Below, piece after piece: positions 1-7,625 of a stretch of 64,000 bases of DNA. The translations under genes were made by a program, and so were the position numbers. The DNA lies in the NCBI RefSeq assembly GCF_008033115.1, contig NZ_CP041203.1:124001-188000 (forward strand). The letters are read 5' to 3'. Source of the DNA: Cellulomonas sp. Y8. GTDB taxonomy: Bacteria; Actinomycetota; Actinomycetes; Actinomycetales; Cellulomonadaceae. The notes under the pieces are model-generated. The model saw only the letters and a list, made by a program, of their open reading frames with translations. It made no database searches and was not told the origin of the DNA. Position 1 is the stretch's first letter. Each line of letters starts with the position of its first letter.

Positions 1-563
1 GCGACGTCGTCGGGGGTCGGCAGCGCCGCGCCGTCCGGGGTCGCGACCGGGCCGATGCCGACCACGTGCGACACCAGCCGGATGCCGGCGGCCTGCTCGA
101 GGAACCGCGCCGCGACGGTACCGAGCGCCACGCGGGCGGCGGTCTCGCGCGCCGAGGCGCGCTCCAGCACCGGACGGGCGTCGTCGAACGCGTACTTCCG
201 CATGCCGACGAGGTCGGCGTGGCCCGGCCGCGGTCGGGTCAGCGGGGCGTTGCGCGCGCGGTTCAGCTTCTCGGGGTCGTCGACCGGGTCGGACGACATC
301 ACGTCGACCCACTTGGGCCACTCGGTGTTGCCGATCTCGATCGCGACCGGACCACCCTGCGACTCGCCCAGGCGCACGCCGCCGAGGATCCGCACCTCGT
401 CCTGCTCGAACTTCATGCGCGCGCCGCGGCCGTAGCCGAGCCGGCGCCGCGCCAGGGCGTCGCGGATGTGGGCCGACTCGACCTGCACACCCGCGGGCAG
501 GCCCTCGAGGACGCCCACCAGGGCGGGGCCGTGCGACTCACCGGACGTCAACCAACGGAGCAT
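1..563 (-). CDS. aroC: Chorismate synthase, N-terminal part (cut by window edge)
   Basis: Last step of the shikimate pathway: converts 5-enolpyruvylshikimate-3-phosphate to chorismate using reduced FMN. The first 187 residues are visible. The product opens [15 protein letters not shown], with the GESHG signature at the N terminus, followed by [12 protein letters not shown] and the family's [11 protein letters not shown] stretch near residue 155. The family is about 400 residues long, so roughly half lies beyond base 1. The ATG at 563 is the only sensible start because the family's N terminus aligns exactly there. It lies downstream of the pilus genes, and aroE is at the far end of that cluster. 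Identification is firm; only the C-terminal half is unseen. Confidence 0.95.
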   Translation of the reverse strand, partial: MLRWLTSGESHGPALVGVLEGLPAGVQVESAHIRDALARRRLGYGRGARMKFEQDEVRILGGVRLGESQGGPVAIEIGNTEWPKWVDVMSSDPVDDPEKLNRARNAPLTRPRPGHADLVGMRKYAFDDARPVLERASARETAARVALGTVAARFLEQAAGIRLVSHVVGIGPVATPDGAALPTPDDV

Positions 564-640
564 GGACGGGATCTTCCCACGTCGCCGGGACACGACCGCG
601 CCCCGGTCCACGTCGTGGGCCGGGGCGCGGGGTGGTGCGT

Positions 641-1501
641 TCAGCTGGAGGCGCCGGAGCCCGTGAACGGGTTCCGGTCGCCGGACGGGAGCGGCGCGGT
701 CGGGTCCTCGGGGACGGCGGTGGGCGGCCCCGCTCGCGGACGAGAGCACGAACGCCGAGACCGCGACGGCGACCTCCACGTCTCCCTCGACGACAGCCGG
801 ACGTCCGTCGACGGCATCCGCCGGCTCCAGCCGGGTCAGCGTCAGGTCGCCGGCGAAGAAGTAGCGCTGCGTGCCGCGCTGCAGCTGGTCGATGAACGTC
901 CGCACGTTCTCGTACGGGCCCACCACGTCGACCGAGATCGGCAGCGAGTAGAACCCGTCCAGGTCCATGACGTCCTGGACGAACGCGCTCGCGAGCGCGT
1001 CGGCGAGCGGGTCACCGCTCGCCTCCGCGGCCGCCGCCACCTCTCGTCTGCGGCCGCCTGCTCCTCGGCGGTCGCCTCGTCGGGCGACGGGGCGTCGCCC
1101 TCCGACTCGCCGTCGGCGGCAGCGTCGTCGGCGGCCGGGGTCTCGGGCTCCGGGGCGATCCACTCCTGCGCCGCACCGGGCGACGAGGAGACCAGCGTGA
1201 CGCCCGACGCGGTCGCGATGGCGTCGATCTCCCGGAGCATCGCGCTGATGTCCGCGCGCTGCGGCACGCGGGTCTGCGCGCTCGCCAGCGCGGTGCGGTA
1301 CTCGTCGATGTGCGAGAACTGCTCCTTGAGGTCTGCGACCTCACCCGCCAGGTCGTCGTTCGAGGCGACGAGCGCCTCGGTCTGCGCGTCGAGCTCGCCC
1401 GCCTCGTCCAGCTGCGGCTTCACCAGCAGGAACGCGCCGAGGCCCAGCACCACCGCGCACAGCAGCGAGGTGCCGATCACCCAGTTCTTGAAGGAGTTCA
1501 T
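641..1501 (-). pseudogene. pilO: PilO-like pilus assembly protein with two compensating frameshifts
   Basis: PilO partners PilN in the inner alignment complex of type IV pili, linking PilM to the pilus base. The ATG at 1501 overlaps the pilN stop and reads MNSFKNWVIGTSLL, then a membrane helix (about residues 7-28) and a coiled-coil stretch. The frame is then lost. After about base 1045 the expected sequence ([18 protein letters not shown], then the [12 protein letters not shown] core) continues in another frame, and near 730 it returns to the first frame to end in [10 protein letters not shown]. Restoring one C near 1042-1044 and removing one C from the CCCC at 728-731 gives 286 residues, a normal length. 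Unrepaired, frame one stops at 842. Either assembly errors or a real double mutant. Confidence 0.75.
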
Positions 1502-2187
1502 CAGGGCAGCTCCCCCATGAGTCGGAGCGAGAACGCGGACGTGGTCACCTGGACGGTGCCGGTGACGTCGTAGGCGGAGGCGTCGTTGCGCTTCACGACG
1601 GACACCCGCGGGTCGTCGAAGCCGCGGACGCCGTCGAACGCGTCGAGCAGCGCGGCGATGTCGACGGGCGTCGCCGACGTGCCGGTGAAGGTCAGCTGCA
1701 CGACGCCGGGCGTCACGAGCGGGTCGGGCACGCCGGTGGTCGCCGGATCCGCCGCGGTGACCAGGGTCTGCAGCGACATGTCGGGCGGCAGCACCGCGGA
1801 GACGGCGCCGAGGTAGTCCGACCAGAGGATCTCCCCGGACGAGGCGATCACGGTCGCCTTGCCCATCCGCGTGATGTCGTCGAGCACCGGGGTCACCTCG
1901 GCGTACGTCTTCTTCTCCGTCAGGAGCGAGTCGGTGCGCGCCTGCTCGGCGGTCAGGTCGTCCTGGGCGCCGCCCACGATCAACGTGCCCACGAACCAGG
2001 CGACACCCACCAGCACGATCGCGAGGAGCACCGCCAGCCCGAACCACCCCCGGACCTCGCGCAGCCGCTGCACGGCGCGGACGCTGTCCGGCAGCAGGTT
2101 GACCTGCGGCAGACCCCGGCTGATCACGGTGGCCTCCCCCGGCTGCTTGCCGCCGCGCTGCTGCTGCCGCTCCGCCAGTGCCGTCAT
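1501..2187 (-). CDS. pilN: PilN-like type IV pilus assembly protein
   Basis: A 228-residue bitopic membrane protein. A cytoplasmic N terminus carries the PilN hallmark PQVNLLPD (residues 27-34), which in characterised systems docks onto PilM. A single membrane helix follows at about residues 48-70, then a coiled-coil and ferredoxin-like periplasmic-type domain. It overlaps pilM upstream and pilO downstream by four bases each (ATGA), so the three are almost certainly translated together. The order pilM-pilN-pilO matches the standard alignment subcomplex; no PilP or PilQ is seen, as expected for a cell without an outer membrane. Confidence 0.88.
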   Translation of the reverse strand: MTALAERQQQRGGKQPGEATVISRGLPQVNLLPDSVRAVQRLREVRGWFGLAVLLAIVLVGVAWFVGTLIVGGAQDDLTAEQARTDSLLTEKKTYAEVTPVLDDITRMGKATVIASSGEILWSDYLGAVSAVLPPDMSLQTLVTAADPATTGVPDPLVTPGVVQLTFTGTSATPVDIAALLDAFDGVRGFDDPRVSVVKRNDASAYDVTGTVQVTTSAFSLRLMGELP

Positions 2188-3242
2188 GCCGCCACCCCGT
2201 AGGCCAGGCCGGTCGACAGCGCGACCAGCGATCCCATGCCGTCGAGCGAGCCCGCGGCGACCGACTTGCCGACGCGGACGCCCGACAGCGCGTCCCCGAG
2301 GACCGCGGGGAGCCGGCTCGCGCTCGACAGGTACTGCCCGAGCCCGTCCAGGTGGGCACCGCCGCCGGTGAGGACGACGACCTCGATGCCCTGCCCCGGG
2401 TGCGTGCCGGCGTAGTAGACGAAGGTGTTGCGGATCGCCTCGACCAGCGCGCGCGTCACGTCACCCACCGCGCTCTGCACCGCCGGGTCCGCCCCGGGGT
2501 AGCCCAGTCCGGTCGCCCGCTTGGTCTGCTCCGCCTCGGGCTGAGCCACGCCCAGCGCCGACGCGACCGCATCCGTGATGTTCTGGCCGCCCATCGGCAG
2601 GACGCGCACCAGGCGGGGGGTCGTGCCCTGCGCGACGACCACGGTGGTGATCCGTGCGCCGATCTCGACGTAGGCCGCGATGCGACCCGCGAGCTCGCCG
2701 CGGGCCAGGGCCCGGACCAGGGCGAAGGCGTTGTGGTCCACCATCGTCGGACGGAGCCCGGCGGCCTCCACGGCCAGCAGGTTCGCCGTCACCGTGTCCC
2801 GGGGGGCGGCGATGAGCTGCCCGCGGACGACCCGGCCCTGCGGGCCCTCGACCTCCTCCGTCGGGAGGAAGTCCAGGAGCGTGTCGTCCACCGACACCGG
2901 CAGGATCTCCTGGACCTGGTACGGCAGCGAGGCCCGCAGCTGTGCGAGAGGCATCCAGGGCAGCTCCATCTCGCGCACGACCACGCGCTGGTTGCCGACC
3001 CCGATGACGACGTCCTTGCTGCTGAACTTGGACTGGTGCCAGAGCCGCTTCAGCGCGTCGGCCACGACCGTCTGGTCCGTCACCTCGCCGTCGCGCACCG
3101 TGCCGACCGGCAGGGCGACCTGGCCGTAGCGCAGGAGCGTGGGCGGGTTCTTCCCACCAGGCCCTCCGCTCCCGAACTCGAGCTCGGCGGCGCGGACGGC
3201 AGTGCTGCCGATGTCCAGGCCGATCACGCGTGCAGAACCCAC
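2184..3242 (-). CDS. pilM: PilM, actin-like type IV pilus assembly ATPase
   Basis: A 352-residue actin-fold cytoplasmic protein that binds the PilN tail and couples the motor ATPases to the pilus platform. The N-terminal IGLDIGSTAVRAAEL is the phosphate-1 loop of the actin superfamily, and VVLTGGGAHLDGLGQYL near residue 290 is the adenosine loop. The chosen GTG start at 3242 has AAGGA six bases upstream. It opens the pilMNO unit, and a motility-type promoter motif at 3279-3307 lies just before it, so these three genes can be transcribed apart from the prepilin peptidase gene that precedes them. Confidence 0.92.
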   Translation of the reverse strand: MGSARVIGLDIGSTAVRAAELEFGSGGPGGKNPPTLLRYGQVALPVGTVRDGEVTDQTVVADALKRLWHQSKFSSKDVVIGVGNQRVVVREMELPWMPLAQLRASLPYQVQEILPVSVDDTLLDFLPTEEVEGPQGRVVRGQLIAAPRDTVTANLLAVEAAGLRPTMVDHNAFALVRALARGELAGRIAAYVEIGARITTVVVAQGTTPRLVRVLPMGGQNITDAVASALGVAQPEAEQTKRATGLGYPGADPAVQSAVGDVTRALVEAIRNTFVYYAGTHPGQGIEVVVLTGGGAHLDGLGQYLSSASRLPAVLGDALSGVRVGKSVAAGSLDGMGSLVALSTGLAYGVAA

Positions 3243-3278
3243 CTCAGGTCCTTCCGACGGGGGGATGACTCGTGGGAC

Positions 3279-3307
3279 TCATCGGCCGCGACCTGCGCGG
3301 TCTTGAG
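3279..3307 (-). promoter_or_regulatory. FliA/WhiG-type promoter motif before pilM
   Basis: Minus strand reads CTCAAG (3307-3302), 15 bases, then GCCGATGA (3286-3279). The same arrangement precedes pilT, pilB and the pilin gene. The -10 half matches the GCCGAT core of the FliA/WhiG sigma family. A start site a few bases later leaves a leader of about 30 bases before pilM. Assignment rests on recurrence and position, not on experiment. Confidence 0.65.
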
Positions 3308-3350
3308 ACGTCCCACCTGACTGGCGCGCGAGGTCACCCGCACGCCCCGT

Positions 3351-4139
3351 TCACAGGCCCAGGAGGCCCAGGTACCACTGCCCGACCGCGGGGCCGGCGA
3401 CGAGCCCGACCCACGCGCCCGCGATGAGGAAGGGGCCGAACGGGATCGCGGACTTGCGCCCCGCCCGTCGGCGCGCCAGCAGCACGACGGCGAACAGGCC
3501 GCCGAGCAGGAAGCCGGCGAACCAGCCGACGAGGACCGCCGACCAGCCGATCCACCCCAGGTAGAGACCGAGCACGCCGGCGAGCTTCACGTCACCGAGG
3601 CCCATGCCGGCCGGGTAGACCAGGAAGATCACCAGGTACGCGCCGCCGACCGCGAGGCCTCCCAGCACGGCCCGGAGGAACACCTCACCCCCGGCGTCCG
3701 ACCCGGGCCCCCAGCACGCCAGCGCGAGGAGCGCGAGCGCGACCGGGTAGGACGGGAGCACGATCGCGTCCGGCAGCCGGCGGACGTCGAGGTCGATGAG
3801 CGCCAGCGCGACGCTCACCGCCGCCAGGTACCAGAACGCCGGCAGCGACCAGCCGAACCCCTGCCAGACCAGCACTTCGACGAACGCGACGGCGGTCACG
3901 GCCTCGACCGCGGGGTACCGCGCGGAGATCGGCTCGCCGCAGTCCCGGCACCGGGCCCGCAGCAGCAGCCAGGACAGGACCGGCACGTTGTCCCGGGCGC
4001 GGACGGCGTGTCCGCACCGGGGGCACGCGCTCGGCGGGTGCACCACCGACTCGCCCCGAGGGACGCGCCAGACGACGACGTTGAGGAACGACCCCAGCAC
4101 CAGGCCGAGGAGGCCGACCGGCGCCGCGAGCAGGATCAC
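3351..4139 (-). CDS. pilD: Prepilin peptidase (A24 family leader peptidase)
   Basis: Polytopic membrane aspartic protease that cleaves the leader of type IV prepilins after Gly and N-methylates the new N terminus. Its 262 residues include the cytoplasmic zinc-type motif CPRC (39-42) and CRDC (64-67), then several membrane helices. The two catalytic aspartate motifs are visible: DLDVRRLPD in the middle, and GLGDVK in the second half. Its substrates, three prepilin-like proteins, are encoded just upstream. The GTG start at 4139 lies 19 bases after the large anchored protein's stop. Family assignment is secure. Confidence 0.94.
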   Translation of the reverse strand: MILLAAPVGLLGLVLGSFLNVVVWRVPRGESVVHPPSACPRCGHAVRARDNVPVLSWLLLRARCRDCGEPISARYPAVEAVTAVAFVEVLVWQGFGWSLPAFWYLAAVSVALALIDLDVRRLPDAIVLPSYPVALALLALACWGPGSDAGGEVFLRAVLGGLAVGGAYLVIFLVYPAGMGLGDVKLAGVLGLYLGWIGWSAVLVGWFAGFLLGGLFAVVLLARRRAGRKSAIPFGPFLIAGAWVGLVAGPAVGQWYLGLLGL

Positions 4140-4158
4140 GGTCGTCCCTGCCCGGTGG

Positions 4159-5811
4159 TCACGAGTCCCCCGGGTCGAGGTTGTAGCGCGCGGTCTGATC
4201 GAACGCGTACAGCGCGCTGGACGGGCCCTCCATGCCGGGCGGCGTCATGTCCGAGTGCACGATCGTGGTCGCGACCGAGGCCTGCAGCTGACAGGTGTAC
4301 ACCGAGCCGTGCAGGTTGACCGTGTTGGTGAAGCTGGTCTTCCCGTTCGTGTACAGCAGGACGTCGACGTTGGGGTCGAACGTGACCGAGTTCTTCAGGT
4401 CGAGCGTGCCCTTCGCGGACGAGGGCAGCGTGGCCGAGCAGGTCGTGGCGCCCGCCGGGACCGGGACGATGATCCGGAGCTTGGCACCGTTCTTCGTCGA
4501 GGAGACGCGGAACGAGTTGTTCACGGAGAAGCTCTTCACCACGATGGTGAGGTCGTCCTTGAGGTTCAGGACGATGTTCTGGAAGTTGACGTCGCAGGTC
4601 CGCGCGTCGATGACGGTCGGGACTGCGGGCGAGGTCATGGGGCCGTTGATCCCGTAGTTGGCGGCGTCCGCGCTGCACGTGCCCGCGGCGCGCCCCGACG
4701 CCCAGGACGGCGCGTTGTTCGCGGCCGCGCTCTCGTTGATCCAGGTGCTGACGTTCTTGACCGGCCAGCCGGCCTTCTGGACGTCCTCCCACGTGATCGC
4801 GGGCATGACCTCGGCCGGCGGGGCGTCCGGCGCCGCGCTCGGGCTGTTGGCCGTGTAGCCGCCCTGGAACACGGTGCTCATCGTCGCGGCTCCGGTGATC
4901 GCACCGCCCGCGCGCCCGTAGCCCGTGACGATCGGTCCGGTGTTGCTCGCGGAGATGCCGCCTGCCGCGGAGATCATGTTGCCGCCCACCCGCGGCGTCG
5001 CCGTGGTGAGCTGGATCGGGCCCTTGGTGCGGAACGTCCCGCCGATCTTGCACCCGTTGGTCAGGCTGGACGTCCCGGCGCCGGCCGCGGTCACGTCGCC
5101 CGTGACGGAGCCGGCCGAGCTGCACGTGTACGTCCCACCGGCGGCGACGCTGTTGGCGATGCAGCCGTTCGTGATCGACACGTTGCCCGTTGCGCTCACC
5201 GGCCCGATGATCGCGCCGGAGCTGTTGCAGCCGTAGTCGCCGTTCGCGTGCAGGCCGCCGCCCTGGATGTTGAACGTGTTCGTCGCGGTGAACGACGAGC
5301 CGGAGAAGATGCCGTAGCCGAACAGCGAGCCGCCCGACGGCACGTCGGTGACCGCCAGGCGCTGCTTCACGGTGCGCGTCGCCGTGCGCTCGCCGTCCGC
5401 GGTGTTGATCGAGACGTCCGAGGTCGCCGTGACCTCGGCCTCCACGACCGGCATCGAGGTCGGGATCGGGCAGTTGAAGGCCGTGCCGCCCTCGGTGCGG
5501 TAGCGCAGCGTGACCTCGGTGCTCGACGACCCCGCCGGGGTCACCTCGCTGTACGGCAGCGAGCAGGGGAAGGTCGTCTCCGCGCCCTTGGTGTAGAGCG
5601 ACATCTGCGACAGCGTCCGGTCGACGGCGTCCTCCGCCGACGCCTGCGCCTGCACCTGCGCGCGGGCCCGCGCGCTGGTGCCGGTCGCGAACGACACCGT
5701 CGCGACCATGGTGACGCTGACGATGGCGACGACCGCCGCGATGGCGATCACGGTCACCAGGGCGCTGCCGCCGTCGCGCGGGACGGACCGGAGACGTCGG
5801 ATCAGAAGCAT
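4159..5811 (-). CDS. Large membrane-anchored pilus-locus protein with bactofilin-like repeats
   Basis: A 550-residue protein of uncertain function. Residues about 14-42 form one hydrophobic helix after a short basic N terminus, as in PilX-like pilus accessory proteins, but no clear prepilin cleavage site with Glu at +5 is seen. The remainder is Gly, Ser, Thr, Ala and Asn rich with scattered paired cysteines and short near-repeats such as SVTGDVTAAGAG and ISITNGC-like turns, which suggest a beta-solenoid like polymer-forming domains. The ATG at 5811 overlaps the end of the minor prepilin gene by ten bases, and the prepilin peptidase follows. Probably an extracellular part of the pilus or its tip, or a cell-wall anchor; this is inferred from position and composition only. 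Confidence 0.7.
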   Translation of the reverse strand: MLLIRRLRSVPRDGGSALVTVIAIAAVVAIVSVTMVATVSFATGTSARARAQVQAQASAEDAVDRTLSQMSLYTKGAETTFPCSLPYSEVTPAGSSSTEVTLRYRTEGGTAFNCPIPTSMPVVEAEVTATSDVSINTADGERTATRTVKQRLAVTDVPSGGSLFGYGIFSGSSFTATNTFNIQGGGLHANGDYGCNSSGAIIGPVSATGNVSITNGCIANSVAAGGTYTCSSAGSVTGDVTAAGAGTSSLTNGCKIGGTFRTKGPIQLTTATPRVGGNMISAAGGISASNTGPIVTGYGRAGGAITGAATMSTVFQGGYTANSPSAAPDAPPAEVMPAITWEDVQKAGWPVKNVSTWINESAAANNAPSWASGRAAGTCSADAANYGINGPMTSPAVPTVIDARTCDVNFQNIVLNLKDDLTIVVKSFSVNNSFRVSSTKNGAKLRIIVPVPAGATTCSATLPSSAKGTLDLKNSVTFDPNVDVLLYTNGKTSFTNTVNLHGSVYTCQLQASVATTIVHSDMTPPGMEGPSSALYAFDQTARYNLDPGDS

Positions 5812-6446
5812 GTGGTCCCGCCTGTGCTCGTGCCCTGCGGCCGCGGGATGGCGGCCGACGTGATGGTGAGGCTCGACCCGTCCTGGCCGTCGGTGACCTC
5901 GAACCGGATGTGCGCACCGGTGGTGCCCTCGGCCGTGAAGACCGGCAGCCCCGCTCCCCCGCTCGTCGAGGCGTGCACGCCGTCGAGCGCGACCGACCAC
6001 GCGCTGAGGTCGGACGTCGCCGTGAGGCCCGCGGTCGGCGCGCCGGCGCCGGGCGCACCTCGCGTCGTGCGGAGCTCGCCCGAGGCGGTGTCCAGGTACC
6101 AGCCGCGGCACACGAACGACGCGGGGTCGGCGTCGTCGTCGCCGACGCGCGTCTTGACCAGCAGCAGGCGGCCGCCGAAGTCGGACGGCGTGCGCACCGT
6201 CACCGCGTTCCGCAGCGCACCCTGCATGTCGGTGAGCACGATCTGCGAGGCGCTCGAGGCGGTCGCCTGCGCGCGGACGTCGCGCTGCGTGACGAGGGTC
6301 CGGACGATCAGCGTGCCCACGATCGCGAGCACGATGCCCGACAGGACCATGTACGCCAGCAGCTCGGCCAGCGACATGCCCGCGTCGGGGGTGGCGCGCG
6401 CGGCGCGGAGGGCGCGGAGGTCGACGGCGCGGCGGAGTCGGTGCAC
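5802..6446 (-). CDS. Minor prepilin, PulJ/PilW-like
   Basis: A 214-residue prepilin. After a 24-residue basic leader, the class III signal reads G-MSLAELLAYMVLSGIVL: cleavage after Gly, Glu at +5, then a helix of about 20 hydrophobic residues that packs in the pilus core. The C-terminal half is a globular domain with a cysteine near each end. The GTG start at 6446 has GAAGGA about ten bases upstream. It lies five bases after the preceding prepilin gene. Minor pilins of this kind prime pilus assembly or decorate the tip. Exact subtype (PilW, PulJ or other) is uncertain. Confidence 0.85.
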   Translation of the reverse strand: MHRLRRAVDLRALRAARATPDAGMSLAELLAYMVLSGIVLAIVGTLIVRTLVTQRDVRAQATASSASQIVLTDMQGALRNAVTVRTPSDFGGRLLLVKTRVGDDDADPASFVCRGWYLDTASGELRTTRGAPGAGAPTAGLTATSDLSAWSVALDGVHASTSGGAGLPVFTAEGTTGAHIRFEVTDGQDGSSLTITSAAIPRPQGTSTGGTTCF

Positions 6447-6451
6447 GGCGC

Positions 6452-6910
6452 TCAGTCCTTCCCGACCCAGATGCGCGACGTGACCGTCGCGGTGACCGGA
6501 CGCGCGCTCGCGTTGGTGTTCGCCCGGACCGTCACGGTGTACGGGACGAGGCCGTCCACGTCCGGGCAGGTGATCGACGACGCCGCCGTCTCGGTCACCT
6601 CGAAGTCGATGCCGCGCGAGTCGTGCACCGCCCCCTCCGCCGTCGCGGCGGAGCTGGCGAGGTGCGCCTTCAGCTGCGTGCAGGAGGTGGCGGCGGACCG
6701 GGCGCGCTCGAGCTGCTGGTTCGCGATCTGGCTCGCGGTCGCCAGCTGGGCGGCGCGGGCGGCCTGCACGGTCGAGGCGAACAGCAGGGGCAGCGCGGCG
6801 GCCATCACGATCCCGAAGATCGCCATCGCGACGAGGATCTCGATGATGCCGACGCCGGCGTCGGCGGGGCGCCGGTGCGCGCCGTCGGCCTCGGTGTGCT
6901 GCTGCGCCAC
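6452..6910 (-). CDS. Minor prepilin, PilV/PulI-like
   Basis: A 152-residue prepilin. The leader ends in Gly before VGIIEILVAMAIFG, giving a clear prepilin peptidase site with Glu at +5 and a long hydrophobic helix. Two later cysteines (in ATSCTQLK and SITCPDVDG) may form the disulphide loop common in pilins. The GTG start at 6910 is preceded by GAGGAGG at good distance. It heads the run of minor prepilin, anchored protein and peptidase genes, and is separated from the major pilin gene by a strong hairpin. Confidence 0.86.
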   Translation of the reverse strand: MAQQHTEADGAHRRPADAGVGIIEILVAMAIFGIVMAAALPLLFASTVQAARAAQLATASQIANQQLERARSAATSCTQLKAHLASSAATAEGAVHDSRGIDFEVTETAASSITCPDVDGLVPYTVTVRANTNASARPVTATVTSRIWVGKD

Positions 6911-6977
6911 GTGCTGCCCTCCTCGCGGGTGCTGGGGTCCGGCCGGCCCGGTGGCTGCCGGGTGGTGTCGCGCCGAT

Positions 6978-7010
6978 GGGGCGGGGCCGCGTGCTCGCGT
7001 GCCCCGCCCC
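6978..7010 (-). terminator. Hairpin after the major pilin gene
   Basis: GGGGCGGGGC (6978-6987) pairs perfectly with 7001-7010, and an inner CGCG/CGCG stem closes a TGCT loop, with one bulged T. It begins 28 bases after the pilin stop on the minus strand. Pilin mRNA is usually much more abundant than that of the minor genes, so partial termination here is a natural reading. No T-run follows. Confidence 0.6.
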
Positions 7011-7037
7011 GTCGGGTGGTGCGGTGTGGCCCGAAGG

Positions 7038-7472
7038 TCACGGGTTGGTGGTGCCGCCCGTGGTGGTCTTCTCGGTGATGCCGCCGGTCTCGTCGACGAT
7101 GAAGACCTTGCCCGTCGAGGAGGTCGCCTCGATCTCGAACTCGCCGGCCGCGATGGTGACGGACGAGTCGCCGGTGACGCCGGCGGACCAGGCGAACTTC
7201 GCCGTGGCGGAGGTGGTGCCGGGGGTGTCGGTGTTGCCGAAGGTGATGGTGGTGGCGTTCGGCGAGTCGACCAGCGCCGACGCGACCGCGATCTTCGCGT
7301 TGCCCAGGTCCGACTTCGCGGCCGAGTCCTTGGCCTTCGCCTGCTGGTTCAGGTACACCGGCACCGCGATGGCGGCGAGGATGCCGATGATGATGATGAT
7401 GACCACGAGGAGCTCGACGAGCGTGAAGCCCTGCTCCTTGTTCTCCATGGCCTTGCGGTAACGAGCGATCAC
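7038..7472 (-). CDS. Major type IV pilin (prepilin)
   Basis: A 144-residue prepilin and the probable main pilus subunit. The leader VIARYRKAMENKEQG is followed by FTLVELLVVIIIIIGILAA, a textbook cleavage site (Gly, Phe at +1, Glu at +5) and core helix. The mature part is short (about 129 residues), lacks cysteines and ends in Thr/Gly-rich TTTGGTTNP. The GTG at 7472 is chosen over the longer frame start at 7550 because GGGAG lies six bases upstream; an internal ATG at 7448 would leave a seven-residue leader. It lies between pilC and the minor prepilins, with its own motility-type promoter motif and a hairpin on each side, indicating separate high-level expression. Confidence 0.93.
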   Translation of the reverse strand: MIARYRKAMENKEQGFTLVELLVVIIIIIGILAAIAVPVYLNQQAKAKDSAAKSDLGNAKIAVASALVDSPNATTITFGNTDTPGTTSATAKFAWSAGVTGDSSVTIAAGEFEIEATSSTGKVFIVDETGGITEKTTTGGTTNP

Positions 7473-7546
7473 GCTGTGCTCCCGAGTTCGATGTGAAATG
7501 TCCAGATCCACCGGCCCGCGAAGGCCGGGGAAGTCGTGCACCCATT

Positions 7547-7575
7547 GCATCGTCCGGGACCCACCCCGACTTGAG
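7547..7575 (-). promoter_or_regulatory. FliA/WhiG-type promoter motif before the major pilin
   Basis: Minus strand reads CTCAAG (7575-7570), 15 bases, then GACGATGC (7554-7547), one base off the GCCGAT core seen at the other three sites. The leader to the GTG at 7472 would be about 65-70 bases. Spacing is identical in all four copies. Confidence 0.6.
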
Positions 7576-7581
7576 TCGTCA

Positions 7582-7609
7582 GAACGGGTGACGTTTGGTT
7601 CACCCGTTC
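7582..7609. promoter_or_regulatory. 10-bp inverted repeat between pilC and pilin
   Basis: GAACGGGTGA (7582-7591) and its exact complement (7600-7609) flank an 8-base loop. It lies after the pilC stop (7626) and immediately 5' of the -35 element of the pilin promoter motif. It may end pilC transcripts or bind a regulator of the pilin promoter; the sequence does not decide between these. Confidence 0.5.
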
Positions 7610-7625
7610 GGACGCCCCGCCGCGG

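Noticed and set aside
641..1501. Programmed ribosomal frameshifting in pilO
   Set aside because: Two shifts in opposite directions would be needed, there is no slippery heptamer or downstream stem, and relatives use a single frame.
66..1520. 484-codon plus-strand open frame across the pilO region
   Set aside because: It is antisense to clear pilO sequence, has an Arg/Val/Ser-rich composition with no family resemblance, and arises from the lack of stops in high-GC DNA.
3796..6483. 895-codon plus-strand open frame over the prepilin peptidase, anchored protein and minor prepilin
   Set aside because: Spans several well-supported minus-strand genes and shows no domain pattern.
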